Counted from the first letter of the stretch, positions 12,319-25,226 are shown. The stretch is DNA of 64,000 bases from Agarophyton chilense (GCA_030374765.1 JARGXX010000111.1:372001-436000), one strand, 5' to 3'. Numbers and translations: made by a program. Notes: generated from the sequence alone by a model not told the origin.

Positions 12319-15133
12319 TCACTTCAGTGACTTCGTGACAATATCAGCTGCCATATCTTCTGTTCGACAGTACTCAAGAAGCACCTCTCCATTTTTCAAG
12401 CATTCGTGAACATAAAAACATCTTATAGATATGTGTTTGGTCTTTCCATGACTGCCTTCGTTTTGAGATATGGCAATCGTAGACTGACTGTCATTAAAGA
12501 TTTTGAAAGGGGTGAGAATTTCAGATGTGAAGTCATACAAAAATTATGAAATCCATTGTTTTTCTTTCCCAGTCTCAAATGAAGCTATTAGTTTGGCTTT
12601 AGTGGATGACAGAGCAACAGTATTCTGCTTTTTGCTGCTCCATGATAGAAAGATTTTTCCGTAGTAAATCCCAAATCAAGAGAAAGATTTTTGTTCTTCT
12701 ATATTTCCCCAACTTGCGTCACTGTATAAAGTTACTTTGGGTGTTTCATCTCTTTTATAGAGCAAGAAAGAATCCTTGGTCTTCTAGACATACCTCCACC
12801 TTCCTTTGCAGGCTATCCAATGCTCCATGGAATGATTTTCAGAAAACTGGCTGAGTACCCCAATAGCTTAAGCCAAGCCTGATCTTGTTCCCAGCATCAA
12901 GTACATCAAAGAGCCGATAAGTTCTCTGTACGAGATGTTTTCAATATTCGTTTCCTTACTATATTTCTTTCGAAGAATTATATTTGCTTCCATGGTCGTA
13001 TTAAATCCTTTGCACGACTCCATATTGAATCGATTAAAAATCGTTCTTGCATAATTTGATTCTGCAAGTTTCATATGTCCTTCCTCTCGGCTGTAATTAA
13101 TTTCAATTCCCAAAACATGACGAAGTTTTCCTTGGACTTTCATTTTGAAGGTCGAGCTAAGTTGATTTTTAACCATATCGAGAATACCCTTATCACAGCA
13201 TGCCATCACCAAATCATCTACATATAGTGCAATATGGATAATGTTGCTGTGAATAAGAAAGAATTCTTCACATCCATTTGACATACGTGCATTTTTCTCT
13301 GTAATGCAACTGCCAGCATGGTCCGAAGAGATGCCATTCTCAAAACAGGTGCAAATCTCTCGAAATATTCCAGCCCGTATTTTCGTTGATACCCTTTGCA
13401 TACCAGCCGAGCTTTGAATATTCTTTCTAGATTTCTAGTCTTCCGCTGTGCTTTATATACCCATCTTGAAGGAAGTATTCTCATTTGTGGTGAGGTTTTA
13501 ACCAGTTTGCATGTTTGGTTTTCCTGTAAAGAAGTCTTTTCTTTCCATTGCACTCTTCCAATTGTTTTTATCCGGTCCTCTGATTGCATCATTGTATGTT
13601 TTCGGTTCTGTCTCAGTAGCCAACATCATTGCTCCTCCTTGTGAAGTTTCCTCATTTTCATCAGCATGTTCGTAAGTTAGCCATGTAGGCTGTTTCCTGA
13701 TTCTTTCTGAACGTCTGGAAACCGCGTCAAAATTTTCTTCACTATCTTCGTTAATGTCATGTTGTTCTTGAATATATTCTGATAAAATTGGATGCGTTTC
13801 TTCCTGATTTTGAATTTTGTTTTCCATCCTGATTTCAATCTCAGAATTCCTTGTATCCAGTATTTCTTGAAATTTAGCGTTCGCACTCACGACGAGTATC
13901 TTTGTCTTATCATCCATGAATCGGTAATTCTTTCCTTCATATCGGAGAAAAGTACATAGTTTGGCTTTTGGATCCCATTTTCTTCTATTGTCTTTTTTAA
14001 TAAACACAAACGCTTTGCATCCAAAAACACGAAGGGAAGAAATATTTTGTTTGCTTCCAGACCATTTTTGAAAAGGACTCATGTCTTCCAGAATTTTCGT
14101 TGGCATAATGTTTTGTTAACACATTTGCAGATTGAACTTCCTTTCCCCAAAATAATTTAGGTAAACTTTTATAGTACAGCATGCATCGAGCCTTTTCACA
14201 TAATGTTCGATTAATCTTCTCGGCAATTCCATTTCGTTATGGCTGCTGAGCTGCTGTTAGCTCTTCAATATTTTCTTTCTTCTTCAAAAATATCTTTAGT
14301 TTTTCAGAAATATACTCATAACCTCTGTCGCTCCGAATCCGTTTCAAAGACAGGCCTGTTTGTTTCTCGATCATTGTCATGGAATCCGTAATTTTTGCTG
14401 TGGCTTCATCTTTGCTTCTCATAAAATAGACAAATGTTTTTCTGGTGTTGTCATCAGTGTGGGTTATAAAATAAAATTTTCCTGCTTTCGATTTCATGCT
14501 CATTGCTCCATCAAGATTCGCGTTGATCAGCTCTAGATTGTCTTTGGAGTGATATTATTCGAGTGGTTTGAATGGTTTTGAAACCATTCTTCCAAGAACG
14601 CAACCTTCGCGTGTGTCACTAATTTTGTCCTTTAGAGCTTCAGGGATTTCGTTTGCTGTTTTCTTTGAAATAATTTGTTTTAAAACTGTTTCTCCAGCGT
14701 GTCCGAAATGTGGCGTGATACTGTTATTATTCATTTAATATTATGGCATATGCAGAATTCTTTTCTCTTTATTTTTTTATGCTTCTAAATCTGTATATGT
14801 AATATCTTTCCTTACTTGAAGCAGTGTTACATATGTTTTTTCTAATGATACCCGGCACCATCCACTTTTGGATTCAAATGAGCGACCACATTCGGCAATA
14901 TGTCCAATAGAAATAATAGTCGTTGCGATTTCAGACACATAAAGCACATTATGAACTGAAATAGTGCTTTTCTTTTGATGGATAAAAATTTCCATCGACA
15001 TATCTCCATCGTCGTCGGAAAATAAGCTTGATCCATCTCCAAGTCGTGTACTTATAGAGTTGATATTTTTGACTGTTTCTTCCATAAACCATTTTTCGTC
15101 GTTCATCATGTTAAATGATGCCCCAGAATCCAT
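12319..15133 (-). pseudogene. pol remnant of copia-1 (protease, integrase, RT, RNase H)
   Basis: Protease lies at about 15133-14777 with DSGASFNMM at its start. Integrase is at about 14503-13997, with HTDDNTRKTFVYFM and then SDRGYEY. RT is at about 13592-12868, with the YQRKYGLEYFERFAPVLR region, VKNSFL and the YVDD active site. RNase H is at about 12540-12319, with FNDSQSTIAIS and the C-terminal TEDMAADIVTKSL. Integrase before RT identifies copia. It is a fossil with several breaks. Confidence 0.9.
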
Positions 15134-15538
15134 ATACCAAGTTCCAGATAGTTTTCCTAAGTCCTGTTAGGCCATTTGAAAATGCGATGATTTTCTGTTC
15201 GAATTATCCATCCTTTCATTGTTCTGATTACTCGATGCAGAATTATTTTCTCAACTATCATTTTTCCTTTTTCGAAGTCTGCAGTATGTTTTTTAATGTT
15301 ACCACCAAACTTTCATACGATTTCGGCAACCTTCGTAGTAGACGCATAACATACTCTTCTTTCGATTTTTGAACTGCAGGTTAGTGCAATCGGGTTTTTA
15401 AACGCTTCAGATCTTCAATGTGTTGTTTTGATGAATCTCCTTCATTTAATCTCTTTGAAATAAATTTTTCTTCTAAGTCCATTTTCGTTTCCATTCCTTT
15501 GTTTTCACAAACTTCTGAAAAGAATTTCAAGCTTCTTT

Positions 15539-15760
15539 TTAAATAGTGGCACATTCAACATACACAATTTGATTATCATCAACGGAAAGGTTGATATCTA
15601 TTAAAGCTTTTTCGTTTGCTGTCAAACTTTCTTCACTTCCAATCGCGACGTTCCAGCAGTTTTCCTTCTTGACATAGTTCATCATTCTGAATTTCCAGGA
15701 GTAGAAATTATCTCCATTGAGTTTTTCGATTTTTAATGTGTTTTTGTTTTCCATATCCAT
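15539..15760 (-). pseudogene. gag remnant of copia-1 (N-terminal part)
   Basis: The sequence begins MDMENKNTLKIEKLNGDNF and continues with YSWKFRMMNYVKKENCW. The L-N-G-x-N-F/Y-x-x-W-K pattern is the usual start of copia gag (UBN2/DUF4219-like). It sits at the 5' end of the element, as expected. Confidence 0.8.
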
Positions 15761-16218
15761 CCGTTTTTCGTTGTTTGCTGCTTCAGTAAATTTTCATAAA
15801 TGTGATGGGACACTTCCGTTTAGCTAGAATAGTGGTATTTGTAATACAAACGACTGTTGTGAAAAGTACTAAACAATCCTAGACCATTGTATCCACATTT
15901 TCCTGTTTATCTAAACAGCGGTTGTTGCTTTCGATATAAACAAGAAACTTCTGCTTTGAGAGGATTCTGAAAAATTCTGACCTGTTCCTGAACGATTTGA
16001 CTCAATTCTGTACTGTACCGTTCGTTTCTTGAGAATTTCGATTAATGTTGAACACTGTAGTGCCCGTGTTTCTTCTTCGGTTTCGAAAGATTCTGAATGT
16101 CCTACCCGGTTTCACCGATTCTGAATTTCGGCACGGTGCCTGTGACTCTTCGCAATGAGATTTCTCCTTGCCTTGCAGTATACTCGTTAGTTCTTCGAAG
16201 AATAAGCCTGCACGTAGT

Positions 16219-16235
16219 CTGGGCCCATAACCAAT
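16219..16235 (-). promoter_or_regulatory. primer-binding site of copia-1, initiator tRNA-Met type
   Basis: The plus strand reads CTGGGCCCATAACCAAT. It adjoins the inner end of the 5' LTR. CTGGGCCCATAACC equals the anticodon stem and loop (CAU) of eukaryotic initiator tRNA-Met. So the element would be primed from inside the tRNA, as in Drosophila copia, rather than from its 3' CCA end. Confidence 0.8.
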
Positions 16236-16503
16236 GATGAAGGGGGAACACTTAGAATGCGGATAACTTGGTGAAGTTTAGACTTGAGTTCGTTTTTCGA
16301 GAATCAGTCTTTATTCTCCTATTCTTTTACAGTGCTCTAAAGCACTTCCACTTTGTTCTTTAAGAACAGCAATTCTCCTAAGATAGTTCTTAGAATTTCT
16401 AAAAAAAATGTTCTTTGGAAGCTTCTAGATGCTTCTACACAGTTCTAATTCATAGAGGAGTTACTAGTTGTTTCCTTAAGATCTTCTAGATGTTTCTACA
16501 ACA
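16236..16503 (-). repeat. 5' LTR of copia-1
   Basis: This is homologous to 11989-12257, with TG...CA ends in the element's orientation (TGTTGTAGAAAC at the start, TTCATCA at the end). Confidence 0.9.
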
Positions 16504-16508
16504 GTTGT
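16504..16508. repeat. target-site duplication of copia-1, right copy
   Basis: GTTGT, matching 11984-11988. Confidence 0.85.
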
Positions 16509-16830
16509 ATGTGGGCTTTGTCTCTCCCACGAAATAGACTGGGGATTTTTTTGACACTACGTGCTTTTGACCGTTTGCGGATTTATCATCAATCATCCAA
16601 TGCGCAATGGTTGCCTCGTTCGTATTAGTCAAGACGCTTTGTAGAAGACGTTTATTTTATTTGTGTATAATAGAGGAGGTCGATTCGATTTCGTCTTTTG
16701 CGCCATTTGTCACTGATGACTCCTCAGAGGAGATGATAGGATTCATGTTTTCACATGGAGAGGTTTCGTTTGAACTCGGAGAGGCCATGCGAGCGAAAGC
16801 GATCAGCAAAGGTGACGCAACGAGATCCAT

Positions 16831-19177
16831 TTTGGCTGTTTTTTGATGTTAATGTAAAGAGCCGTTGAATAGTGAATACGCTACAGGTCTGACTTTGTAA
16901 CATTGGTCTGGAACTGTGGGAATTGGCGCCCGATTTTGATCTGTATTTACTCTATTTGCTTGACGTATCTCGACACCCACATATGAAATAGTGTGAACCG
17001 CACTCATTCTCAATTCAACACATTTACGACACCCACACTAATAACGGTATTCCCCTGTACCTTCTTCGTTCGTCTCATACTTAGCTTAACTTCATTCTAA
17101 TGCTGCAATGCAACAAGGACATACACAATCAACCTGTTGTAATTAGAAACTGTTCTTGTACGCCAAAAGCTGTGTCTATGGTCTTTTTTTTCACCAGACT
17201 CTCAAAGACCGTGTGCCATTTCGGATTTTCATATCTCCTGAGGGTGCCAGCACTCGAGAGCAAATATATTAAGGGAACGCTTTCAAAAAATATCAGTCTT
17301 GGTAGTTCTACATCTTGAAAACAGCTTCGAGGCGCCCCATTAACAAGTCAATAAAGTCTTCTTCTTACTTAGTTATCGTACACCAGCTTGGGTGTCCACT
17401 ACCGTCTCTTTTTTTAACTGTAGAGGTCGTAAAATGTGCCTCCGCTTTCTCTTTTCTCAACTTATGCTTTCGAACTTCACCACAATTGATGATAACAATC
17501 CCAGTAATGCTGATTTTCCTCAGTCAGAGAATTGACTGCTTCAACAAGTCTTCCTAGAAGTGCTTCATCAAGGTATTGGACATATCACTCGCATGTCATA
17601 GTCCCGTGGCGTTTCAACGGCTGGCGTATTTTCATCATATGATAAGCCATCCTGAGCTTTGCAGCTCTTCTTTCTCACCCCATATGCTTCTACGTGAAAA
17701 ATTTCAGGGTGTTCTCATCACTCTCGATCGCAGCCCATCGAGGCTCTTCATTTTGACTTTTCGAATTTAAAGCGAATCCATCGTTAAAAATCCCCAAGAC
17801 TTAGATATATTTTGGAGCTCAATTCCCAATTCCACCAACAATCTGTATGAGAATATAACTCGCCGGGAACACTTTGAAGATCTTTGGCAATGAGAAGCTC
17901 CTATCTGTGACCATCTGTCAATTGAATGGCATTCAGCTACGATTCCTATTGAGCATTGGCTTTCTTCTCTCCCTCAGACACTTGGACAGATAGTATCTTT
18001 AGACAAGAAGGAACTAGAAGCCTCGATAAGAGTTTAAATCAGACGCCTGCAGAGTTTCTCTGTATATTGTCTCGCAGCCGATCATTGAATATGGTGCAAG
18101 GGCGACGATGGGGCGGCTCGGTATTTATGGAACAGAACAATCCAAGCATATAAACTAAATCACACCTCTGAGCCCTGCATGAAAATATTTTTATAACTTT
18201 TGGGGAGCAAAAAGATGTTTTCAGGGCTAGAAAATCTGGAGCTTTGGTGGGAGCTTGGGGAGGCCCTGACTCGTTTGAATTTCAGCAAGATATAGAGTTT
18301 TGTATGCTTGGCGTAATATGTTTGAGACAGCTTGCGAACTTTTCGAGGTAGCTTGCGGGCAATTTCTTTATTATTCTTTGTTTGTTAACCTTCTTGCAAA
18401 TAGTTATATGCCAGGAATCTTTCAGAACTTCTGTTTATCCACTTAAGTAGGGTGGACGAGTTTTGTACGTATTCGTACTCTTCGTGGATTCCGAACAGAC
18501 AAGAGGGTTTCTTTTTCGAGAAATATATTCGTTTATTTACACGTTCGAGGCCTTCATATGATGTAATAGGTCTGAACTTTATTTATACTATTCTTATCGC
18601 TGAACCTGGATGAGTCACCGGTTAGCGTAGTCTATGAGCTCACTTTCTTTGGAACTTTTTTCTTAAGAAAGTGAGATTCGCAGTTCCTAAAGAGTACATT
18701 CTGAATAACGTTTTATTTATTTGAGCGCCTTATAGGTTTCGAGATCCCACCGCAGTCAAAGAAGGAAACTTGCTGCTGGAAACCTGTCTTAGAACAGCGC
18801 GTATGAAGAAATAGACTATCTGGTATCTCATTTTCGGGATTCTTGCAATATGGTAGAAAGCTTGTCACGGTGGATAAATTGGTTTTGGAGAGCTGAATGT
18901 TGGAGTGGTGTCCAAACAAAATTAAAAAACGGAGAAACAGAGCGGATGCATTCATAAAAACTGTATGGGTGATGGTAGACGACTTGCAGAACACAGAACA
19001 CAGTCATTGTGCTACTGTTGAAAGCATGAAATGAACTAGAGCCAGTGCACTAGCAGCTATTTGAGAGACTGACGCCGATGGATGCATGACAACGTTTGTT
19101 AAAAAAGTGCTCAGGAAGTGAAGGACCATTGTAGTTAGAGTGATAGTATCAGCTTTAAAAAAAAGTACAATTCAGCA
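16831..19177. other. no recognised gene
   Basis: AT-rich sequence with short ORFs on both strands. Parts read as interrupted coding sequence on the minus strand (about 18170-17000), but I could not tie them to a family. Confidence 0.4.
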
Positions 19178-19560
19178 ATGAATTCCGATGATGAAGAGGA
19201 GTAAGCATTTGTAAGCTAGCTTCAAGTAAGGACCCAAAGAAGGTAGATAAGAAATCTTGGATCATGCGTGAGTGCGATCGCCTGGAAACAGGTATGACCA
19301 AACGAGAGAAGTCATCTCTCCGAAGAAGTTACTTCGAGAATTTTACTCCGAGCCTAAAAAGCAACAAAAGTGGCTAAAAATATGCCTGAGATCTGCAAAG
19401 AGCATCGTGAAAAATATGAAGGATATAAAAAATGTGCAAAAGACTTTCTGGTATATTGGCCGATGATGATTACAGAGACCCACGTTTTGAGCCACTTTTA
19501 AGGCTTGGTGGAGCTGCTGTATGATGCCAAGGGAAGCGATGCCGCGGGGTTGCAATGTTT
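19178..19560 (+). pseudogene. unrecognised Lys/Glu-rich coding relic
   Basis: It begins MNSDDEEE, followed by charged segments in shifting frames (SKDPKKVDKKSWIMRECDRL, then MPEICKEHREKYEGYKK). The composition is protein-like, but the reading frame changes at least twice. No domain is recognised. It could be an old gag or a transposon accessory gene, or chance. Confidence 0.25.
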
Positions 19561-20834
19561 CTTTTTAGTTTGAGGCAAAAAAGGTTTGGAATAATGACGC
19601 TTGTTATCCACTCCTTACGACCAGATTGTTCGCAATTCTGAAACAATGCGAGACCATTTGTGGACCACATTAATATTTTTTTGTTTGGCTTGCATTACGC
19701 AGAGTTACTTTCAAGAACATTATTCTTGGATAGCTCTTTAGAGTAAAGAGGAGTGGGGATGATCAAGCGCTGTGAAATGATTAGTGATATTGATTCTGCG
19801 CTTTATTAGAAAAGAAGCAGAAGCACATAAAAGTGAGCGTTACATTGAAAAGGGGAAAACGCACACGCATGCAATAGTCATTTGAGTGCTCATTAAAAAA
19901 AAAATTCCTTGACCGGTCGAATTGTTCTCGCAGCGCGACTTTATTTGCTCAAAAAATGCGAATGGAATGGCTTGCTTCGAAACCATTAGAGTAGTTCCAA
20001 TTCAGCTTTAATGCACGATCCAACCAGCGAATCATGTCGATGTTCTTTGACGGAATTGTTTCTAAAGAAAACGACCGTAAAGACTACCTGTGAGGGACAG
20101 GTATTGAGAACCTAGTAAATTGTTTGATGTAGCACGTGGAATTGCAAAGAAACCGAAAAGACTATTAAGAAGAAAGATCGCACGAGGGGCTGCAAGCAAA
20201 ATGAAAAAATGAACAACCGAAAGAGTAAGCCAAGGCTTCGATTGGGACCGTCATTATGGGACAATGTTGCAGAACAATTGTCAATGCTGAACGTTGAATA
20301 GTTTCTTACAGAAATTCCTTCCAATTTTTATGAAGGTTTGGCAATGAACACCAACTCAATCTAATGCCGTTGCACTCAACGTACACCTAATTTCTTACTT
20401 TCAAGCTTTAGAGATATCAGAGAAAAACTTTACTAAAGGTTGAGACTCTTTTCTGTGTTCTGTGATAAGGGCCGGAACCATCACGAGCTCTTTCACGAAG
20501 CAATTCATGAGATGTATCTGCGTCTAGGATGAGTAGATGGTTGGCGTAGATTAGTCATCGAAGAATTGATCACTTGAAAATCAGGCTTGAGCCGTTGAAG
20601 AAACTTGAGAATGCAAAATTTCAAATGCAAAGTTCAAAATCATTTGATGGCTTTTTCACACCGGATGAAAACATGTTTCAAATTGAGAACCACAAGCAGT
20701 GAACATTCTCTCATTTCTTTCTGTCATTTGCTCTGTTGATACTGGGGGCCGCCGAAATCACGCGCATTTTTCTATAGAGCAAAACTGGATGAATTGATAC
20801 CGCGTTGTTCTCCATATTTATCGCCTAGAAAGTG

Positions 20835-21240
20835 TTACAGCCGCACTTGCAAATTTGGAATGCTTCTTTTTGATACATCAATTATAAGCGGTGAGTGAGA
20901 AAGATGCGCGTTTGAAGCGTACACAAGGACACGAATATTTCTCGACGTCACCAAGACAGCTTCTAGCCTTATCGCTTCGTTGTAAGTAGTTCTGTTGCCA
21001 TGAAACCCGTGACAGGCCTCACAATCAAAATCAAATGGACCATGATATATATTTTTTGCTTTATTTTTTCCATAGACTCGTTTGGCGACCAACTGAAGGT
21101 CATTTCATCCCCCTTGCAGCACCAAACTTGCCTAGGACTGAACAGTCTCCCCTGCGACTTTCAATGTCCTAGAATGGGGCAATATTAAACGAAGCCGTTT
21201 CTGATGAGATATCGGAGAAGAGTGCAGGATATATCTCGTC
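20835..21240 (-). pseudogene. gypsy RT-thumb/RNase H scrap
   Basis: On the minus strand, MTFSWSPNESMEKIKQK fits the linker between RT and RNase H (usually F-x-W-t-p-e-x-x-x-a-F-x-x-L-K). Downstream, VLVYASNAHLSHSPLIIDV and SIPNLQVRL fit the RNase H part with its D-x-S-N-L-like stretch. It is an isolated fossil with no LTRs found. It is probably separate from the better preserved gypsy remnant at 22380-25226. Confidence 0.5.
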
Positions 21241-21454
21241 ATCCTGGTTATCCTTTTTCATCCCGACTGCTCGCATCAGATGTACGCAATTGGAGCGTGG
21301 GAACGGGACTCTACCTTCTGCCAGGACAGCGATTCTAAGGATTCCCTTTTCGACACATTAAGTCTGCGTTTATTGATCGCCGTGCGCAAAGTAGTGTATG
21401 TAGTTTGCCCCCAACATTAACTCTAGATTTCTAAACTTTGGAGTAAATAACAGT

Positions 21455-21766
21455 TTGGTGGGCCGTGATCCAGAAGAAAGTATCTCAAAAATGCTTTGCC
21501 TGGTCGATTTTTGTGCTATAGGAGAGTCAATGTCGGACAGAAAAATGTTCCAAAAACTTGAAGAAGTAGAAGTGAAGACATCAGACTTTTATGCAACAAA
21601 AGATGCTCTGGAGACCAAATCCTCCAGTAATGCTGATGAAAGTCTCGGACAGCTCATTAGGAAAAAGGCCCCTTATCTGCTCAACTCCAACAGCAGAAGA
21701 TATGATTTCAAAGTAGCGGCAGAAGAACACTCTTACGTGCGACGAGATGTAATATCTCCAATCTGA
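21455..21766 (+). other. unrecognised 103-codon ORF
   Basis: An acidic and basic-rich reading frame starting MVGRDPEESISKML, with a likely helical segment (KMFQKLEEVEVKTSDFYATK). No family is recognised, and the downstream sequence drifts out of frame. It may be part of a dead element or chance. Confidence 0.2.
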
Positions 21767-22379
21767 AGTTCCAAAAACAACTGAGAGGTTATGAAAGAAG
21801 CTTCAACTCCTCCGCAAGGAGTTGGAAGGTTGAGAGAAAAAGGTACAGGATATGGAAAGCACTAGCTTTTAGAGAAATTCCGAGAGTTCAAAGCAGAAGC
21901 TTCGATAGTGAGACATAAAACTATTAAGGCAACTCATTGCTATGAACTGGAAAATTTTCATGTTTTGCGCAGCAGTTCTAATTTGCTAATAACTTCTCAG
22001 TGAAGCTTTTGAAAAACGTTGCAAATACCAAAAATCTCCCTCACCAGGTTTTATAGTACCAAGAAAGTCGGGCAGCATCATATATACCGTATTGGACAGT
22101 CCAAACACAACCATTGAACGGCTCAAAGCATCCAACGAGCGTCAACCAAGACTGCAACACGTTTTTTTCAAAGCAGATTTACTGAAAAAGAAGGGTTTGG
22201 AAGGGTTGCGCCGCCCAAAGGTACTACAAGACGTGGTGCTACCGTAGGTTATTTTCAGCGAGACGTTCTCCGTCCAAAAAAATCTTGCCTCACTCGATTC
22301 GTGCTGCGTGTCAGACGGACTGACTTCCATTACTGACGGATAATACTGATAATTTTAATGTTTTGCACTGATTCCCATC

Positions 22380-25226
22380 CCAGTTTGACGTGTTTGTTCT
22401 CTCATACAACGAAGTAGCTCATCTTACACCTTTTTGAAATGCTATGATTGACGATCCTCTTGATCTCAGAAGTATTCTTTTCGAGAACTGCTTCGTCACA
22501 ACGACGAAAGACCAGTTTCAGATGATTCAGGGGCACAGTTTTCTTAAGCCGACCGAGTTCGTCATGCAAGACTTACACACCACCCAGGTTCTCCCTTACC
22601 ACTGGAAAAGGTGCTTCATACCTATTATCAAACTTCGATTTCTTAGTAACATCCCACATTATGACTTTTGATTCACCGGGAAATCCGTTTTTCTTTAGCA
22701 TCTGACGTGGTTTTCTGAACAGTCGCTAGTCCTTGTTTTTTACACGAATCATATGGTGTATCAGTAAAAGGAACACGTTCATGGTAGCATTTTCCTAAAA
22801 TACCTTCTATAAATCCAGGTTCAATTTAGACTTCGCCCTGGTGCACCCAAATCTCTGAACTCGTTCAAAGTTCTTTCAAAGATGAGCGAAAATGGATTAG
22901 AGGCTGTGAAGGTGACAGTCACCAAGTTATAAACCATTTTAATGTAAGAAATATATCCCTCATATCTATGAGTGGCCCTTTCAAGTTCCCGTAGCAACTC
23001 GCTTGGCACAGTTTCATTTACGCGCTCACCTTCACAATTCCCACGTGTCTTGCAGGGAGATTTATTTGGTTTTGAATACCGTTCAACGTCGTCATCTCTT
23101 CTATGAACTCGTTGAAAAACTCACAACCGTTTCCGTATTGGATGGCCTTCTGTACTCCAAAGATCGCGAAAAATCTCAGAAAACTTGAGAGACGCTTTTC
23201 ATTTCCTTGCATTAAAGCGGGCGTAGAATTACAAATTTGATCATCGTTTACGCCATATTGAGAAAAGAGTTGTGCTCTCTGTCCAGTACCGGGAGAGATA
23301 TAATCAAATCTACGGCAATATAATTTCAAGGAAGTTTGGCCATGACTGCTTTAAATAGGCGGAAGTCCTTCTTTTGAATATTACAAGGAAACCATGACAC
23401 GTACGATCCAATTTTCGTCTTAATAAAATCATGAATATTGTCGCACAAACATTCTTTGCGCAAATTCTTTTGATCAGTTTTAAATTCTTCGATATGCATA
23501 AATGAATGCGCGCGCTCAACAAGCTAGCGCTTTTCATTAATAGTGACTGGATAATTTTTTTACGTACGATTTGAATGACAGTCAGTTTTGTCAGGCTAAC
23601 ACTAGGCATCTTTCGACTGAAAGCATGAGCAAAGTCGTGAGCAGGGCCTCATATGTAGACTACGTTAAAATTGTACTGAATGATACGGTGAAACTACCGC
23701 GCGACTATGAGGTAACAGTGCGCTGGGTTCGAAAACACAAACTCAGTGTGCGGTGGTTGGCATGCAGTTCAAAAAATTTTCAAATCAGATTGTATCTGAA
23801 CTTTTCTAAGGCCCAAAAAATGGCTAGCAGTTCTTTTTTTGATCTGCCTTATTTTTTTGGATGGCAATAGCAATATTAATGGGAACGCAATAAAACCATA
23901 GTTGTGTTGATCTGGATTTCGTCTGATTAAACCACCTAGTTCGCAGACTGATGCTCTACTTCTGACACCAAGTTTCTTTTCATCGGCAGGATATTCTTTA
24001 ATTGTATCTTCAGCCCTTTTTCTCCTGATTTCTAGGAAGGAGTCTTTCATCTCTGCTGTGCACTGAAGAGAACCTTAGCGCATGCGAGCAGAGCCGGGAC
24101 TCTGGGTGACATGGTAAAAGCGTTGGGTATATTGGCGGAAAATGTTGGCTGCGTCCAACAAGCTTTGATGTTGCTTGATCGTCTGCCTTCGTTCCCAGTT
24201 TAAGATTGCTTCTCTTTTCGTCGAGTCTTTTCGAATTATGTGTCCATTATCAACAAACTCAAGTAGATGCACTGACTCTTATATAAGGCGACCTTTACTA
24301 AATCTTATGAGAATTTTTTCTTGTGTGAGTGTGTTGATATTGTCATTAACATGTCCAGCATGGTCATCTATGTTGCTGGAGAAAATGATTACGCACCGAA
24401 AATGTACCATCACTTAAGGTATGTCTCTGGGGATCTTGTCATCGACCTCTTTGAAAGTGACAGACAAAATCTTGATGCCAAAAAGTGCCGCACGCATTCT
24501 GTGATGGGTGCTGTTCTACCAAAATCCGACACAGTCCGTATCGTATTCAGAATTTCGGAAAGCAGAGATATCTATCGTTTGTTCTAGAAGTGTTAAAACA
24601 GCATCCATTTTCGTAGCGGAAACAAAAGCATCCACAATTTTCTCCACGTGTGTCAGGGTGTAGTCAAAATTTAGAAACAAATAGATTAGGCAGCCGAGAT
24701 GGATATATGGTCAAACATCGACCTGATTTCCGATACCATTTTCCTTAGGAATGCAGATAATTGAGAACAAATTCGCAGAGGCTGCCAGGGCTGGTTCGAA
24801 AACGTTAGCTCTCAGCCTCCGTCTGATTTTGGCGCAAACCCAGTTCTCATGCTTTCTCGATGCAAGGTTCACGAAAATCTATAGTGGAGAAGCTTCTGCC
24901 GGCTTTACGGGCAGTATGGTGAGAAGTTGATCGCATTGAACTGACAGTAGGATTTCTTAGTTCCGTTTTGGAGATTCTGCAACTTTGTTAGATATGCATT
25001 CTGAGAAGTGAGTCATTTCTTCTGTTTTGCCTGCGTTTCTTTCGACGAGATATCGTGTCATTTTTCGCTATTTCTTCGATTTTTTAGCTGCCTGTGGGAC
25101 TTCTTGAACAGAATAACCCAAAGAACGTAAATGTGGTAGTCCAATTATCATGTCGCGCATTGGCGGCATTCGCATCAGCTCTGATATCTGAAATACATAT
25201 CGGGTTTCATTCTCCACTTTGATCAT
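22380..25226 (-). mobile_element. second gypsy/chromovirus lineage, internal remnant
   Basis: On the minus strand, from right to left: a protease-end block (MRDMIIGLPHLRSLG, about 25160), then an RT block (about 24920-24300, with CVIIFSSNIDDHAGHV). Next come the RT thumb (24272-24075), RNase H-like residues, the integrase core (about 23400-22821, with QYGNGCEFFNEFIEEM and MVYNLVTVTFTASNPFSL) and the integrase C-terminal segment (about 22680-22450, with VIMWDVTKKSKFDNRYEAPF). A chromodomain-like scrap follows near 22400. It differs clearly from family G. No LTR is seen, and the 5' part is cut off where LTR B begins. It is broken by many changes. Confidence 0.75.

Larger units (their letters stand above)
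11989..16503 (-). mobile_element. Ty1/copia element (copia-1) inserted in the pogo-like gene
   Basis: The element is about 4.5 kb with two LTRs of 269 and 268 bp, a primer-binding site, a polypurine tract, and gag, protease, integrase, RT and RNase H in copia order on the minus strand. It is flanked by GTTGT on both sides. The two LTRs differ at very roughly one site in six by eye, so the insertion is old. The coding parts are broken by several changes. The host sequence on both sides belongs to one transposase gene. Confidence 0.93.
10673..16830 (-). pseudogene. pogo-like DDE transposase gene, split by a copia insertion
   Basis: A DDE_1 (Tc1/mariner, pogo-type) transposase, an enzyme that cuts and pastes a DNA transposon. 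The start is the ATG complementary to 16828-16830. The first part runs to 16504, has one in-frame stop at about codon 58, and includes NEATIAHWMIDDKSANGQKH. The gene resumes left of the copia element with SPWVVDLLKDLLVQFKCM and an open stretch at 11581-11180. That stretch has the first catalytic Asp in NVDEAHLCINMD, then LISGGQ and GTPILIFKN. The second Asp is in YIDNFNSHE near 11140, where families I recall have IDNCSGHN. The C-terminal part, about 10850-10673, has DNDPLWFGV-type wording in several shifted frames. Several stops and frameshifts make it dead even without the insertion. The overall pattern is one I recall from oomycete genomes. Confidence 0.75.

Noticed and set aside
24321-24587. 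Plus-strand ORF of 88 codons
   Set aside because: It lies over the minus-strand RT block of the second gypsy lineage and is best seen as its complement.
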